From: DASPWV01 sp046727855
Lineage (GTDB): Bacteria > Acidobacteriota > Vicinamibacteria > Vicinamibacterales > UBA2999
Reading direction: 5' to 3'
Length of the DNA: 60,698 nt
NCBI GenBank assembly: GCA_046727855.1
Contig: JBKPDL010000013.1
Location: 1-60,698 of the forward strand
Below are positions 45,276 to 55,124 of this stretch, piece after piece. A model generated the notes under the pieces. It ran no database searches. It saw only the letters and a program-made list of their open reading frames with translations, and was not told the origin of the DNA. Within the stretch, counting starts at the first letter, position 1. Each line of letters begins with the position of its first letter. The translations under genes were made by a program, and so were the position numbers.

Positions 45276-47009
45276 CTACTGCTGCTGTGTATTTGCCGAA
45301 CGGCTCGTGGGAACGAGCAGCCTGGTGCCGACCTTGAGCGATGACGAGCGCAGATTATTGAGCGATTTCAGACTGTTGACGGTGGTTCCGTAACGTCTGG
45401 CGATGGAGGCGAGCGAATCGCCCGCGCGGACGCGGTAGGTGATGCGCGTGACTTCGTCATCCGCGTCGCTGTCGGCCGAGGCCGCGGCAAACTCGGCCTG
45501 CGCGGCAGCCTCGATCGCCTCGCCTGACGCGGCGCGCGCCAGAAGTGCGACTGACGGCATGCGCGGGATGAGAAGCTTGCCGCCCGCCTGTACCGGCGAC
45601 GCCACTCTCAAATAATTCGCTTCGGCCAGATCGGTCCGATTGACGCGCAGCTTGCGGGCAATGGTCGTCAGCGTCTCGCCGCGCTTCACCGTGTACCACT
45701 GCAGCGCGCTGAGCTCGTTCGGGCTTGCCGCGGCGAGGCGCGCGCGTACCAGTTCGGCCGTGCCGGCGGGGAGGTTCAGCTCATACCCTTCGCCGCGAAT
45801 GGGCGTCGTCCAGCGACGCAGTTCCGGGTTGAGCGCCTGGATGTCGTCGGCGGTGACGCCGGCCCACTCCGCGACGCGGCGCAAATCGACCGCGGGAGGC
45901 ACCATCACCGTTTCGGTCACCGGTGAGCTCTCCGGAATCACGTCAAAGCCGTACTTGGAGGGGTTCTTGGCGATGATCACGGCCGCCAGAATCATCGGCA
46001 CGTACTGGCGTGTCTCGCGTGGCAGGAAGCGCGTCGAGGCCGACAAGCTCCAGAATTCTTCGCTTCCGCTGCGCTTGATGGCGCGCTGCACACGTCCGGG
46101 GCCGCCGTTGTACGACGCCATCGCCAGATGCCAGTCTTCGAAGATGGTGTAGAGCGACTTGAGGTACTTCGCGGCAGCGATGGTGGCCTTTTCCGGATCG
46201 GAGCGTTCGTCGATGTACCAATCACGTTTGAGGCCGTTTTCCGTCGCCGTCGGACCCATGAATTGCCACACGCCCTTGGCTTTCGCGCGAGAGAGCGCCG
46301 TGGCTTTAAACGCGCTTTCGACCAGCGGGATGTAGGCCAGATCGAGCGGCAGACCTTCTGCTCGGAACACGTTCTGGATCATTGGCAGATACTGCGCGCC
46401 GCGCGACAGGCCCTCGCCAAGGAACTCCCGCAGCCGGCCCTGGAACAACTCCACGTAGCGCAGCACATGATCGTTCAACGGAATCGGAATGTCGTGCGAT
46501 GTTTCCTGCAGGTCGGCTTCGACGTTGGAGGTGGTCTGCGCCGTGGGCGGCGTCGTGTCGAACGTCGTGATGGCAAGGAGTTCGTCGATCGAAGCGGGTT
46601 CGTAGGGGTGCTCGGTGAATCCGTCGCCGGTGGCGAGGGCATTCAACTCGAGCGCCGCAATTCGATCCACGAGCCGATCAAAATGTTCGCGCACGCGCGC
46701 CTCGCTCTTGGCGCCAATGGGAGCTTCGAGCAGCACTTCGAGCGCTTTGTTGAACTCCGCTTTCGCGGTAGCGAGATGGCCGAGCGTCAATTCGTGGCGG
46801 CCGCTCGCGAAATGTTTGTCGGCGATTTTGAGAAGTTCTGCGACAGGATCGACGGCCGCCGGGAGGGGCGCGGCGGATTGGGGGGAGTGGACCGCGACCG
46901 GCTGTTCAGGAGCGACACGCCTGACGACGGCGCCCGAGCCGGACGCACAGGCGACACTCAGAGAACAGGCCGCGACGACCACATAACGAATCCCAAATTG
47001 TCGAGGCAT
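45276..47009 (-). CDS. mltD: MltD-like membrane-bound lytic transglycosylase with two LysM domains
   Basis: 577 residues from the ATG at 47007-47009. The lipobox is SLSVAC (C21), so it is lipid-anchored. An N-terminal helical region precedes the SLT domain, with the catalytic-type Glu in LVESAFKATA, GVWQFMGPTA and ASYNGGPGRVQRAI. Two C-terminal LysM units bind peptidoglycan: YTVKRGETLTTIARKLRV and YRVRAGDSLASIARRYGT. It cleaves glycan strands to anhydromuropeptides. The start is chosen because earlier in-frame starts would displace the signal sequence. Confidence 0.92.
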   Translation of the reverse strand: MPRQFGIRYVVVAACSLSVACASGSGAVVRRVAPEQPVAVHSPQSAAPLPAAVDPVAELLKIADKHFASGRHELTLGHLATAKAEFNKALEVLLEAPIGAKSEARVREHFDRLVDRIAALELNALATGDGFTEHPYEPASIDELLAITTFDTTPPTAQTTSNVEADLQETSHDIPIPLNDHVLRYVELFQGRLREFLGEGLSRGAQYLPMIQNVFRAEGLPLDLAYIPLVESAFKATALSRAKAKGVWQFMGPTATENGLKRDWYIDERSDPEKATIAAAKYLKSLYTIFEDWHLAMASYNGGPGRVQRAIKRSGSEEFWSLSASTRFLPRETRQYVPMILAAVIIAKNPSKYGFDVIPESSPVTETVMVPPAVDLRRVAEWAGVTADDIQALNPELRRWTTPIRGEGYELNLPAGTAELVRARLAAASPNELSALQWYTVKRGETLTTIARKLRVNRTDLAEANYLRVASPVQAGGKLLIPRMPSVALLARAASGEAIEAAAQAEFAAASADSDADDEVTRITYRVRAGDSLASIARRYGTTVNSLKSLNNLRSSSLKVGTRLLVPTSRSANTQQQ

Positions 47010-47110
47010 CGGTCCCTGAATTAGGAACAGGCGGCAGGGTAACACGCTCGTAACCGAGCGTCAATTGCTTGGATTGGAACACGTTAAGCCAATTTTGCGA
47101 TCGTCCTGTT

Positions 47111-48991
47111 TTAGGACGGCCATGTCTGCCAGGTAAACACCTTTGTTGCTTCACCTGCGTCGCGCGCTGCCGGCGTGATGATGGTCTTTTCCCCAACGAG
47201 AATTTTCTGACCGGTCTTCACAGCATTGCGCACATCGTCTTCACAGACGAACGCGGCTGGCTGCGCACCCGTGCCGGGCGCGGACGGTGCGATGGGTACG
47301 CTTGTGCGAAGCTCAGGTGCAGCGGCTTCTCCAGTGCGCTGCGAATGTGCGACGGGTGCTTGGGTGCCGTGCGCAGGAGCGGAGAGTGCATCACGACTGT
47401 GACCGGATGCGCTGGATGCTCCGACGATTCCCCGCGACGCGAGGAACGCATCAATTCGACGAGTCAGCGTATCAGCCGCGATCGGTTCGGGAGTCGGTTT
47501 CACCGGTGCCTGCGGCAGCTGGGCATCCGCCGCACCTTCCGCACCCGCAAGCCGCACCGCACCTTCCGCACCAATAGCACCTGATGCACCCGTCGCACCT
47601 GCAGCAGCGGCTCGCGTGACCGGCCGCGTCTCATACGCGAGCCGTTTGATATTGAGCAGATGCTTCGGCGAAATGTTGTCCGAGGTGATGTTGCCGCCGA
47701 AGCCACCGCACCCGAGAGTCATCGACGGATCGAGGCCGGTTGTGAATCCGATCGCGCCGAGCGTTGCGGGCGTATTGACGCAAATGCGATACGCCGGCTT
47801 ATGCAGGCCAAACTCCAGAATCACCTGCTCGTTGCGCGAGTGGATCGACATGGTGTGACCCATGCCGCCGTATCGAAGAATCGCTTTGCAGCGCTCGCAA
47901 CCGTCGCGCCAATCGTTGACGACGTAATACGAGAGAACCGGACAGAGCTTTTCGATCGAAAGCGGATAATCGCGTCCAACGCCCTTGAGCTCGGCGAGCA
48001 GCGCGCGCGTGCCTTCGGGAATCTTGATTCCGACTTTGTCCGCGATATACGCGGCTGATTTTCCGACGAGCGCCGGATTCGGCAAGCGCTGCGGCGTGAT
48101 GAGTGCCTTCGCCAGCGCATCAGTTTCGGTGGGCGACAGGAAGTATCCGCCTTGTGTTTGGAACTGGCGGCGCACTTCGCCTTCAACCGCCTTGTCGACC
48201 ACGACCGAATTCGGCGCCGAGCAGAGCACACCGTAGTCGAAGCATTTGCCGTACAAGATGTCGGCGGCCGCCTTCGCCAGATCGGCGCTTTGCTCGATGT
48301 AACACGGCGCGTTGCCGGGACCGACGCCGTACGCCGGCTTGCCTGCGCTGTAGGCGGCGCGTACGAGCCCCATGCCCCCGGTCGCGAGAATCACTGCGAC
48401 CTCGCGCGCTTTCATCAGCTCCTGCGTGCCTTCGAGCGTGACGGTTTTCATCCAGCCGATCGCGCCAGTGGGAAGCCCGGCGCGGCAGCCGGCCTCGTCC
48501 ATGATCTCGGCGACGCGCGTGATGCAGCGCACCGCGGACGGGTGTGGGCTCAACACGATCGCGCACCGCGCTTTGATCGCGATGAGGATTTTGTAGATCG
48601 CCGTGGATGTCGGATTGGTTGACGGCACGATCGCGGCGACCACGCCAAACGGCTCGGCGATTTCGACGACCTTTTTTTCTTCGATTCGATTGACGACGCC
48701 GACGGTTTTCATCGGCCGGATGAACGCGTAGACGTCCTTCGACCCGAACAGATTCTTTTGAATTTTGTCGGGGACATTCCCGAAGCCGGTTTCCTCGACC
48801 GCCAGCCGAGCCAGCGGCTCGGCGTGCGTCGTCGCCGCCGCTGCGATAGCGTCGACGATGCCGTCGATTTTTTCTTGAGAGAATTCCGCGACGACCAGCT
48901 GCGCCTCACGCGCACGCCGGGAAAGATTCCGCGCTTCTGCGATGGAGGTGAGATCTCTGTCGCCTGGAGGAGCCGCAGCAGGAACCGCCAT
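47111..48991 (-). CDS. CoA-acylating aldehyde dehydrogenase of a bacterial microcompartment
   Basis: 626 residues. Residues about 15-470 match the EutE/PduP/AdhE aldehyde dehydrogenases: VAAIVPSTNPTSTAIYK, YGVGPGNAPCYIE and the catalytic C257 in VLCSAPNSVVV. They convert an aldehyde to acyl-CoA with NAD. Then comes an unusual Ala/Gly/Pro linker of about 110 residues, with collagen-like GATGASGAIGAEGA, and a compact tail (EDDVRNAVKTGQKILVG, EKTIITPAARDAGEATKVF). Such tails often act as encapsulation or shell-docking peptides. The gene lies 72 bp after the shell-protein gene, on the same strand. The aldehyde substrate is not evident. Confidence 0.88.
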   Translation of the reverse strand: MAVPAAAPPGDRDLTSIAEARNLSRRAREAQLVVAEFSQEKIDGIVDAIAAAATTHAEPLARLAVEETGFGNVPDKIQKNLFGSKDVYAFIRPMKTVGVVNRIEEKKVVEIAEPFGVVAAIVPSTNPTSTAIYKILIAIKARCAIVLSPHPSAVRCITRVAEIMDEAGCRAGLPTGAIGWMKTVTLEGTQELMKAREVAVILATGGMGLVRAAYSAGKPAYGVGPGNAPCYIEQSADLAKAAADILYGKCFDYGVLCSAPNSVVVDKAVEGEVRRQFQTQGGYFLSPTETDALAKALITPQRLPNPALVGKSAAYIADKVGIKIPEGTRALLAELKGVGRDYPLSIEKLCPVLSYYVVNDWRDGCERCKAILRYGGMGHTMSIHSRNEQVILEFGLHKPAYRICVNTPATLGAIGFTTGLDPSMTLGCGGFGGNITSDNISPKHLLNIKRLAYETRPVTRAAAAGATGASGAIGAEGAVRLAGAEGAADAQLPQAPVKPTPEPIAADTLTRRIDAFLASRGIVGASSASGHSRDALSAPAHGTQAPVAHSQRTGEAAAPELRTSVPIAPSAPGTGAQPAAFVCEDDVRNAVKTGQKILVGEKTIITPAARDAGEATKVFTWQTWPS

Positions 48992-49018
48992 GAATTCCGT
49001 TAATCTCGTCGCGAATTC

Positions 49019-49056
49019 CGGAAGCTATCAGCCGGAAGCTGACAGCTGATCGCCGA
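49019..49056. repeat. Short AGCTGACAGCTGAT-type repeat between the shell gene and the ALDH gene
   Basis: AAGCTATCAGCCGG followed by AAGCTGACAGCTGAT forms overlapping inverted and direct copies of a TCAGC/GCTGA core. It is non-coding and lies within the 72-bp spacer. Confidence 0.45.
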
Positions 49057-49063
49057 CACGAAG

Positions 49064-49348
<285 letters not shown>

Positions 49349-49369
49349 CTTATTGACCGGGATGATATT

Positions 49370-50284
49370 ATGCTTCTTCGCTGCATGCAACGAAGGGTCT
49401 GGAGTACTCCGCTGCTCCTGAGCGGGAGTGTCGCGATAGCGCTCTGCGCGGCCGTCTCATGCACGACGCGGACCGACACCAGCCCAGCGGTTGGATCGGT
49501 CGAGGTAGCCCTTTCCAAACCGAAGGCGGCGCTCGGCAGTCCAATAGAAGTGACGTATCGCTTTCGCGTCGCGAACGATGCGCCACCCCTCGGCAACCGC
49601 ACAGTCTTCGTACACTTCGTCGACGCCGACGAAGAAATGATGTGGACGGACGACCATCTACCGCCCACGCCGACGACCGAGTGGAAACCGGGACAAACGG
49701 TTGAATACACCCGCACGGTTTTCGTGCCGATTTATCCATACGTAGGGCGGGCCAAGGTGCTGGCCGGGCTCTACGACACCTCGACCAACGAGCGGTTCAG
49801 GCTGAGCAATCCGGATCGAGGGGATCGTTCGTATCAGGTTGCCGAACTCGAGCTGCTGCCGCAGACCGAAAACGTGTTCCTGATTTTCAAGGACGGATGG
49901 CATCCGGCCGAAGTGGCGCCGGACAACCCGGCGATCGAATGGCAGTGGACCAAGAAGGAAGCGACGCTGACCTTCCGCAATCCAAAGCGCGATTCGATCT
50001 TGTTTTTGCAGCTCGATAACCCGGGACGCAGTTCCCTGGGAGTGGCATCGCGAGTCGAGCTGCGGATCGGCGATCAAACAGTCGCGACCGTGCCGGTCGA
50101 CCCTACTGAAGCACCGGTACGCAAGGTTCCCTTGTCGGCGGCCCAACTGGGTTCGGGCGACATGGTAGAACTCAGGCTCGTGGCGGACAAGACGTTTGTG
50201 CCCGCTCTCGATCCTGCGGCAAAGAGCACCGACACGCGCGACCTCGGCGTGCGAGTGTTTCACGCGTTCGTGCAACCCTCGTGA
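49370..50284 (+). CDS. Lipoprotein of unknown function
   Basis: 304 residues from ATG 49370; ATG 49385 is an alternative. The signal has lipobox A-V-S-C (SVAIALCAAVSC). Beta-rich segments suggest an Ig-like or CARDB-like fold (IEVTYRFRVANDAPPLGNRT, VFVHFVDADEEMMWTDDH), and a second beta domain follows (SLGVASRVELRIGDQTVAT). No catalytic motif was recognised. It is divergent from the shell-protein gene with a 21-bp gap, so the two promoters must overlap each other's coding regions. It precedes the transglycosylase gene by 58 bp. Confidence 0.7.
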   Translation: MLLRCMQRRVWSTPLLLSGSVAIALCAAVSCTTRTDTSPAVGSVEVALSKPKAALGSPIEVTYRFRVANDAPPLGNRTVFVHFVDADEEMMWTDDHLPPTPTTEWKPGQTVEYTRTVFVPIYPYVGRAKVLAGLYDTSTNERFRLSNPDRGDRSYQVAELELLPQTENVFLIFKDGWHPAEVAPDNPAIEWQWTKKEATLTFRNPKRDSILFLQLDNPGRSSLGVASRVELRIGDQTVATVPVDPTEAPVRKVPLSAAQLGSGDMVELRLVADKTFVPALDPAAKSTDTRDLGVRVFHAFVQPS

Positions 50285-50342
50285 ACGTGAAGTCTGAGAC
50301 TTGCTGTCTTCGGCAAATCTCCGCATTCGGAGGAATACGCGC

Positions 50343-51065
50343 ATGATCCAGGCACCTACCAGAAGGCTGTTGTTGTGCCTTTTGATGTCGGCCTTCGCAT
50401 CGGGATCGGTGACGCGCGTGACGGCGGAACAGATTTTTTTCGCCAACGGCCGGTCGATGTCAGTGAAGGATTACCGGATCGACGGCGACATCATTACCGT
50501 GACGCTGCGTCAGGGTGGTGAGGCGAGCTTCGACAGGAGTCTCGTGACGGCGATTCGCGCGGACGAGATGCCCGAGGTCGACGAGGCGGCGCCTGCAGCG
50601 GCGCTCGTTGCGTCGTCGATGACCGCGCCCCGACAGTCGGCAAGAGCGGCGCATGCCCCGCTCGACTCGCGTCCGTTTGCGGATCTTATCGAAACGGTCT
50701 CACTCCGGCATGGCGTCGATCCCGAGCTGGTACATGCCGTGGTTATGGCGGAGTCGAATTATCAGCCGCGCGCCAAATCCGGCGCGGGCGCACGCGGGTT
50801 GATGCAGGTTATGCCGGAAACGGCAGAGGACTTCGGGATTAAGGGTCTCTACGATCCGCAGAACAATCTCGAAGCCGGCGTGCAATACCTCAAGTTTCTG
50901 TTGACGCACTTCGATCTGAAGCGGGCCATTGCCGCTTACAACGCCGGCCCGGCGACTGTCCAGAAGTACAAGGGCATTCCGCCGTTCGAAGAGACCCGCG
51001 ACTATGTCAAGAAGGTCTACGAGACCTACACGGAGATGATCAGGAAGACCACGGCGAAGCGGTAA
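50343..51065 (+). CDS. Secreted lytic transglycosylase (SLT domain)
   Basis: 240 residues from ATG 50343 with GGAGGA upstream. The signal peptide is RRLLLCLLMSAFASGSVTRVTA. A short N-terminal beta region (QIFFANGRSMSVKDYRIDGD) is followed by an SLT domain: VMAESNYQPRAKSGAGARGL with the catalytic Glu, LMQVMPETA, and AIAAYNAGPATVQKY. It opens peptidoglycan, perhaps for insertion of the pilus/secretion machine encoded next. A repeat tract separates the two. Confidence 0.88.
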   Translation: MIQAPTRRLLLCLLMSAFASGSVTRVTAEQIFFANGRSMSVKDYRIDGDIITVTLRQGGEASFDRSLVTAIRADEMPEVDEAAPAAALVASSMTAPRQSARAAHAPLDSRPFADLIETVSLRHGVDPELVHAVVMAESNYQPRAKSGAGARGLMQVMPETAEDFGIKGLYDPQNNLEAGVQYLKFLLTHFDLKRAIAAYNAGPATVQKYKGIPPFEETRDYVKKVYETYTEMIRKTTAKR

Positions 51066-51076
51066 AGCCGCCACCC

Positions 51077-51226
51077 GACTCCCTGACCTCTTTGAACTGC
51101 CTGTTTCTCCTAGCTGCCAAACTCCCTGAATTCCCTGTTCTCCCAAGCTCCCTGAACTCCCTGAACTCCCTGACCTCGCTGTCGTGGCTAACTCCCTGAA
51201 CTCCCTGACCTCCCTGTTCTCCCAAC
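51077..51226. repeat. Degenerate 9-10-nt tandem repeat (AACTCCCTG)
   Basis: About ten copies of CTCCCTG or TTCCCTG occur, spaced 9-10 nt within clusters. On the minus strand this reads as regularly spaced GGG runs (CAGGGAGTTCAGGGAG), a potential G-quadruplex. It is non-coding and lies directly before the pilus cluster. Confidence 0.65.
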
Positions 51227-51306
51227 CGGGCCGCCCTGAATTTGAGGCGACCCAGTTTTGTTTTTTGACGTCTAAACCGATAATCTGCAACAGGATAACT
51301 GTCTAG

Positions 51307-52521
51307 ATGGAATTCAACTGCCGCCTGGGCACTCCGTCGGGGGAGATTGTCGAGGGCATTTACATCGCCCAGAGCGAGGCGCACCTCCGCCACGAGCTCG
51401 AAGAAAAGGGGTTGCACGTTCTTGCCCTACGCCCGAAAGGCAGTCTCGGTCTCGGGCGGGTTTCGTTTGGTCAGCGCAAGCCGCACGTCCCGCGGTATGA
51501 ATTCCTCGTCTTCAACCAAGAGCTCGCCACGCTCCTCAAAGCCGGCATGCCGCTCGTGCAATCGCTCGACATTCTGCGGTCGCGGCTGGCGAATCCCGTC
51601 TTCAAGGCCGTCCTCGACGATGTGCACGAGAAGGTGCGCGCCGGCACCGCCCTGTCGGATGCGTTCCAGGCGCACGGCGATCTCTTTCCGGCTGTTTACA
51701 CGGCCTCATTGATGGCGGGTGAGCGTGCCGGCAACCTCGACGCCGTGCTGCGCCGTTTCGTCGCGTACGCGAAGGTCGTGGATACGGTGCGAAAGAAAAC
51801 GATCTCAGCGCTGATTTACCCGGCGATTCTGATCGGTCTTGCGGTGGTGCTCGTCGGCATCATCGTGTTCAAGGTGGTGCCGACGTTCTCGGATTTCTAC
51901 GGTAGTTTCGGCGCCGAGCTGCCGCTCTCAACGCGCATCATCGTCGCTATTTCGAACGCGTTGCGCAGCAACCTGCTGGTGATTTCGCTCGTGACCGGCA
52001 GCGGCGGCTTGGCCTTCTATACGTGGATCAAGCAGCCGGGCCAGCGCGCCCGCTTCGATCGCATACTGCTCAAGCTCCCGGTGATTGGCGCCGCGATGCA
52101 CAAGTTTTCCACTTCGCAGCTCGCGCGCACGCTGGCCACACTGCTCGGTGGCGGCATCCCGCTGGTGAACGCGCTCGAGATTTCGTCGCGCTCGACCGGC
52201 AATCGGCACATGGCGCGCGAGATGGAGATTGTCGCGCAGCGCGTGCGCGAAGGGCAGAGTTTCGCGGGCACCTTGCTCGATCGCAAGGTGGTGCCTGACG
52301 TGGCGATCAAGATGATCGAGGTGGGCGAGTCGACCGGCGCGCTGCAGGAAATGCTGAACAGCCTTGCCGACTTTTACGACGAGGAGATCGAGACGGAAGT
52401 GGGCCGCTTTGTCACGATGATCGAGCCGGCGTTGCTCATCATCATGGGCGTCGTGATTGCGGCGATCGTGCTGGCGTTGTATTTGCCGTTGTTCAACCTG
52501 ACCTCTGTTGTTTCACATTAA
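51307..52521 (+). CDS. pilC: Type IV pilus/type II secretion inner-membrane platform protein
   Basis: 404 residues with two T2SSF domains: FNQELATLLKAGMPLVQSLD in the first half and FSTSQLARTLATLLGGGIPL in the second. Three membrane segments are visible (ISALIYPAILIGLAVVLVGI, LLVISLVTGSGGLAFYTW, and LLIIMGVVIAAIVLALYLPL at the C-terminus). It anchors the assembly ATPase and recruits pilin subunits. It is the first gene of the cluster, 3 bp before pilB. Confidence 0.93.
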   Translation: MEFNCRLGTPSGEIVEGIYIAQSEAHLRHELEEKGLHVLALRPKGSLGLGRVSFGQRKPHVPRYEFLVFNQELATLLKAGMPLVQSLDILRSRLANPVFKAVLDDVHEKVRAGTALSDAFQAHGDLFPAVYTASLMAGERAGNLDAVLRRFVAYAKVVDTVRKKTISALIYPAILIGLAVVLVGIIVFKVVPTFSDFYGSFGAELPLSTRIIVAISNALRSNLLVISLVTGSGGLAFYTWIKQPGQRARFDRILLKLPVIGAAMHKFSTSQLARTLATLLGGGIPLVNALEISSRSTGNRHMAREMEIVAQRVREGQSFAGTLLDRKVVPDVAIKMIEVGESTGALQEMLNSLADFYDEEIETEVGRFVTMIEPALLIIMGVVIAAIVLALYLPLFNLTSVVSH

Positions 52522-52524
52522 GCC

Positions 52525-54198
52525 ATGGCTCAACCACATACTCAGGCGGAAGCACTCGATCCGACGGCCCTCGAAGCCGGCGCCGAGGAACTCGCGCGCG
52601 AAGCGACGCCGGAGGAGCGCAGTGCTGAAGAAGCGCACGCCCGTCGTCTGGCGGAGCGCTATCGGCTCGATTTCCTCGACATGAACCAGTTCCGGATCGA
52701 TCAGGAGCTTTTCCGATCGATTCCGGCGGATCTGATGCTGCGTTACGGCTTCGTGCCGTTCCGCCGCGACGGCAAGGCGCTGGTGATCGTCGTATCGGAT
52801 CCGACGGATCTGCCGATGATCGACGAGCTGTCGGTGCTGCTCGGGACGCGCGTGCGGGTCATGGTTGGTGCACGCTCGGCCATCGAGTCGATCCTCAAGA
52901 AAAGCGAAAGCTCGCAGCGCGTCCTCGACGAAGCCACCGAAGAATTTCAGATTCAGCTGCTCAAGGACGAAGAGGTCACCGAGGACAACCTCACGGTCGA
53001 GCGGCTGACGAGCGACATCAGCCCAATCATCCGGCTGGTGGACTCGATGATTTTCACTGCCATCCAGCGCCGCGCCAGCGACATCCACATCGAGACGCAG
53101 GACGATGCGGTGCACGTGAAGTACCGGATCGACGGCGTACTGCAGCCTGCGATGCGACCGATCGCGAAACGCTTTCACAGCGCGATCATCTCGCGCATCA
53201 AGGTCATGGCGGAGCTCGACATCGCCGAAAAACGCGTCCCGCAGGACGGCCGCTTCAAGCTCCGCGTGCCAGGCAAGACGATCGACTTCCGCGTGTCGGT
53301 GATGCCGAGTGTGCACGGCGAAGACTCGGTCATCCGTATTCTCGACAAGCAGTCGATCAGCGAGAAGTTCACCGAGTTGCGGCTCGACATCCTCGGGTTT
53401 CCCGAACAGGAATTGCGCCGCTTCCGGAAGTACATTCGCGAGCCTTACGGCATGGTGCTCGTGACGGGACCGACGGGCAGCGGCAAGACGACCACGCTCT
53501 ATGCCGCGCTGGCCGAGATCAAATCGATTGAGGACAAGATCATCACCATTGAGGATCCGGTCGAGTACCAGCTGAGGGGCATCACGCAGATTCCGATCAA
53601 CGAGAAGAAAGGGTTGACGTTTGCGCGCGGGCTCAGGTCGATCCTGCGCCACGACCCGGACAAGATTATGGTCGGCGAAATCCGTGACCCGGAAACCGCG
53701 CAGATCGCCATCCAGTCGGCGCTCACCGGTCACCTGGTGTTCACGACCGTCCATGCCAACAACGTCTTTGACGTGCTCGGACGCTTCCTCAACATGGGCG
53801 TTGAAGCGTATCAGTTCATCTCGGCGCTCAACTGCGTCATGGCCCAGCGCCTGGTGCGGCGAATTTGCGATTCATGCAAGCGCCCGGCGACGATCACGGC
53901 GCAGGCGCTCAGCGAAGCGGCGATGGATCCGCATCTGGAGAAGACCCACACGTTTTATGAGGGCGCCGGGTGCATCGACTGCGCTGGCACGGGCTACAAA
54001 GGCCGAATGGCCATCTGCGAACTGCTCGATCTCACGGATCACATCCGCGAGATGATTCTGGATCGCCGTCCGATCTCGGAAATAAAGCGGGCGGCACGCG
54101 AACAAGGGATGCGCTTCTTGCGTGAGTCGGCGGTGGAGCGAGTGCTCGACGGCTTGACCACGCTGCGCGAAGTCAACAAGGTCACGTTCGTCGAATGA
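52525..54198 (+). CDS. pilB: PilB/GspE assembly ATPase
   Basis: 557 residues. An N-terminal MshEN/T2SSE_N domain is followed by the ATPase with Walker A G315-P-T-G-S-G-K321-T, Asp box IITIEDPVEYQL, Walker B MVGEIRDPETA and His box LVFTTVHANN. A four-Cys zinc site appears later (CDSCKRP and CIDCAGTGYKGRMAI). It powers subunit addition from the cytoplasm. Its stop overlaps the pilM start (ATGA). Confidence 0.95.
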   Translation: MAQPHTQAEALDPTALEAGAEELAREATPEERSAEEAHARRLAERYRLDFLDMNQFRIDQELFRSIPADLMLRYGFVPFRRDGKALVIVVSDPTDLPMIDELSVLLGTRVRVMVGARSAIESILKKSESSQRVLDEATEEFQIQLLKDEEVTEDNLTVERLTSDISPIIRLVDSMIFTAIQRRASDIHIETQDDAVHVKYRIDGVLQPAMRPIAKRFHSAIISRIKVMAELDIAEKRVPQDGRFKLRVPGKTIDFRVSVMPSVHGEDSVIRILDKQSISEKFTELRLDILGFPEQELRRFRKYIREPYGMVLVTGPTGSGKTTTLYAALAEIKSIEDKIITIEDPVEYQLRGITQIPINEKKGLTFARGLRSILRHDPDKIMVGEIRDPETAQIAIQSALTGHLVFTTVHANNVFDVLGRFLNMGVEAYQFISALNCVMAQRLVRRICDSCKRPATITAQALSEAAMDPHLEKTHTFYEGAGCIDCAGTGYKGRMAICELLDLTDHIREMILDRRPISEIKRAAREQGMRFLRESAVERVLDGLTTLREVNKVTFVE

Positions 54199-55121
54199 TT
54201 CCCGACGTCGCGATCGAAATCGACGCCGATCACGTGGCGGCGGCGCGGCTGGCGTTCAAGGGCGCTGACGCGACCGTTGCCGCGCATACGATCGAGGCGC
54301 TGCCTGCCGGACTGGTGGTTCCGGCGCTCGCCGCCAGTAACATCACCGATGTCGCTCGCGTCGGCCGCGCCGTTGCGCAGGCGCTGGCGCAAGTCGGTGG
54401 ACGGCCTCGGCGTGTCGCGCTCGTGTTGCCCGACACTGTGGCCAAGGTATCGCTCGTACGATTCGAGAAGGTACCGCCGCGGATCGAAGATCTCAGTGAG
54501 CTCGTCCGCTGGCAAATCAGAAAGACGGCGCCCTTCCCGATCGAAGACGGAGTGGTTTCGTTTACTCCCGGCACGCGTCTGGCCGACCGCGGACAGGAAT
54601 TTGTCGTAGCAGTGGCACACCGCGATGTCATCGAGCAGTACGAACTGGCCTGTTTGAACGCCGGTGCACACGCCGGCCTGGTCGACCTGGCGACGTTCAG
54701 CATCCTCAACGGCGTCTTGGCGGGTCCCGTTGCCACGCGTGGCGACTGGCTGCTCGTTCATGTCACACCGGCCTACACGACGCTCGCGGTCGTCCGTGAC
54801 GACAACCTGATTTTCTTCCGCAATCGCGGCGACGATGCGGAAGGGACGCTCGCGGATCTGGTTCACCAGACGGCGATGTACTACGAGGATCGCCTGCAAG
54901 GCGGAGGCTTCGCGCGCGTCGTTCTCGCCGGCGGCGCGGTTGTTCCGGGAGGCGCTGAAGCGCTGCGGCGCAAGCTCGAGGAGCGCCTTGGTCTCAAGGT
55001 GGAAGCCGTCGATCCTCGTGCCGCGGCCGCGCTGATCGACCGCATCAACGCGTCGCCCGAATTGCTCGACGCCCTGGCGCCGCTGGTCGGAATCCTGCTT
55101 CGCGAACGGAAGGCCGCCTGA
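54195..55121 (+). CDS. pilM: PilM-like actin-fold assembly protein
   Basis: 308 residues, cytoplasmic. The ATPase-like fold of PilM/GspL is suggested by the start IPDVAIEIDADHVAAARL, RVALVLPDTVAKVSLVRFEK, FPIEDGVVSFTPG and VVLAGGAVVPGGAEALRR. The order B-M-N-O matches type IV pilus alignment complexes. It starts in overlap with pilB and is 3 bp before pilN. Confidence 0.85.
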   Translation: MIPDVAIEIDADHVAAARLAFKGADATVAAHTIEALPAGLVVPALAASNITDVARVGRAVAQALAQVGGRPRRVALVLPDTVAKVSLVRFEKVPPRIEDLSELVRWQIRKTAPFPIEDGVVSFTPGTRLADRGQEFVVAVAHRDVIEQYELACLNAGAHAGLVDLATFSILNGVLAGPVATRGDWLLVHVTPAYTTLAVVRDDNLIFFRNRGDDAEGTLADLVHQTAMYYEDRLQGGGFARVVLAGGAVVPGGAEALRRKLEERLGLKVEAVDPRAAAALIDRINASPELLDALAPLVGILLRERKAA

Positions 55122-55124
55122 TCG

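Noticed and set aside
51077..51226. CRISPR-like or coding repeat
   Set aside because: The 9-10-nt units have no spacers, and frames through them have no start or family match.
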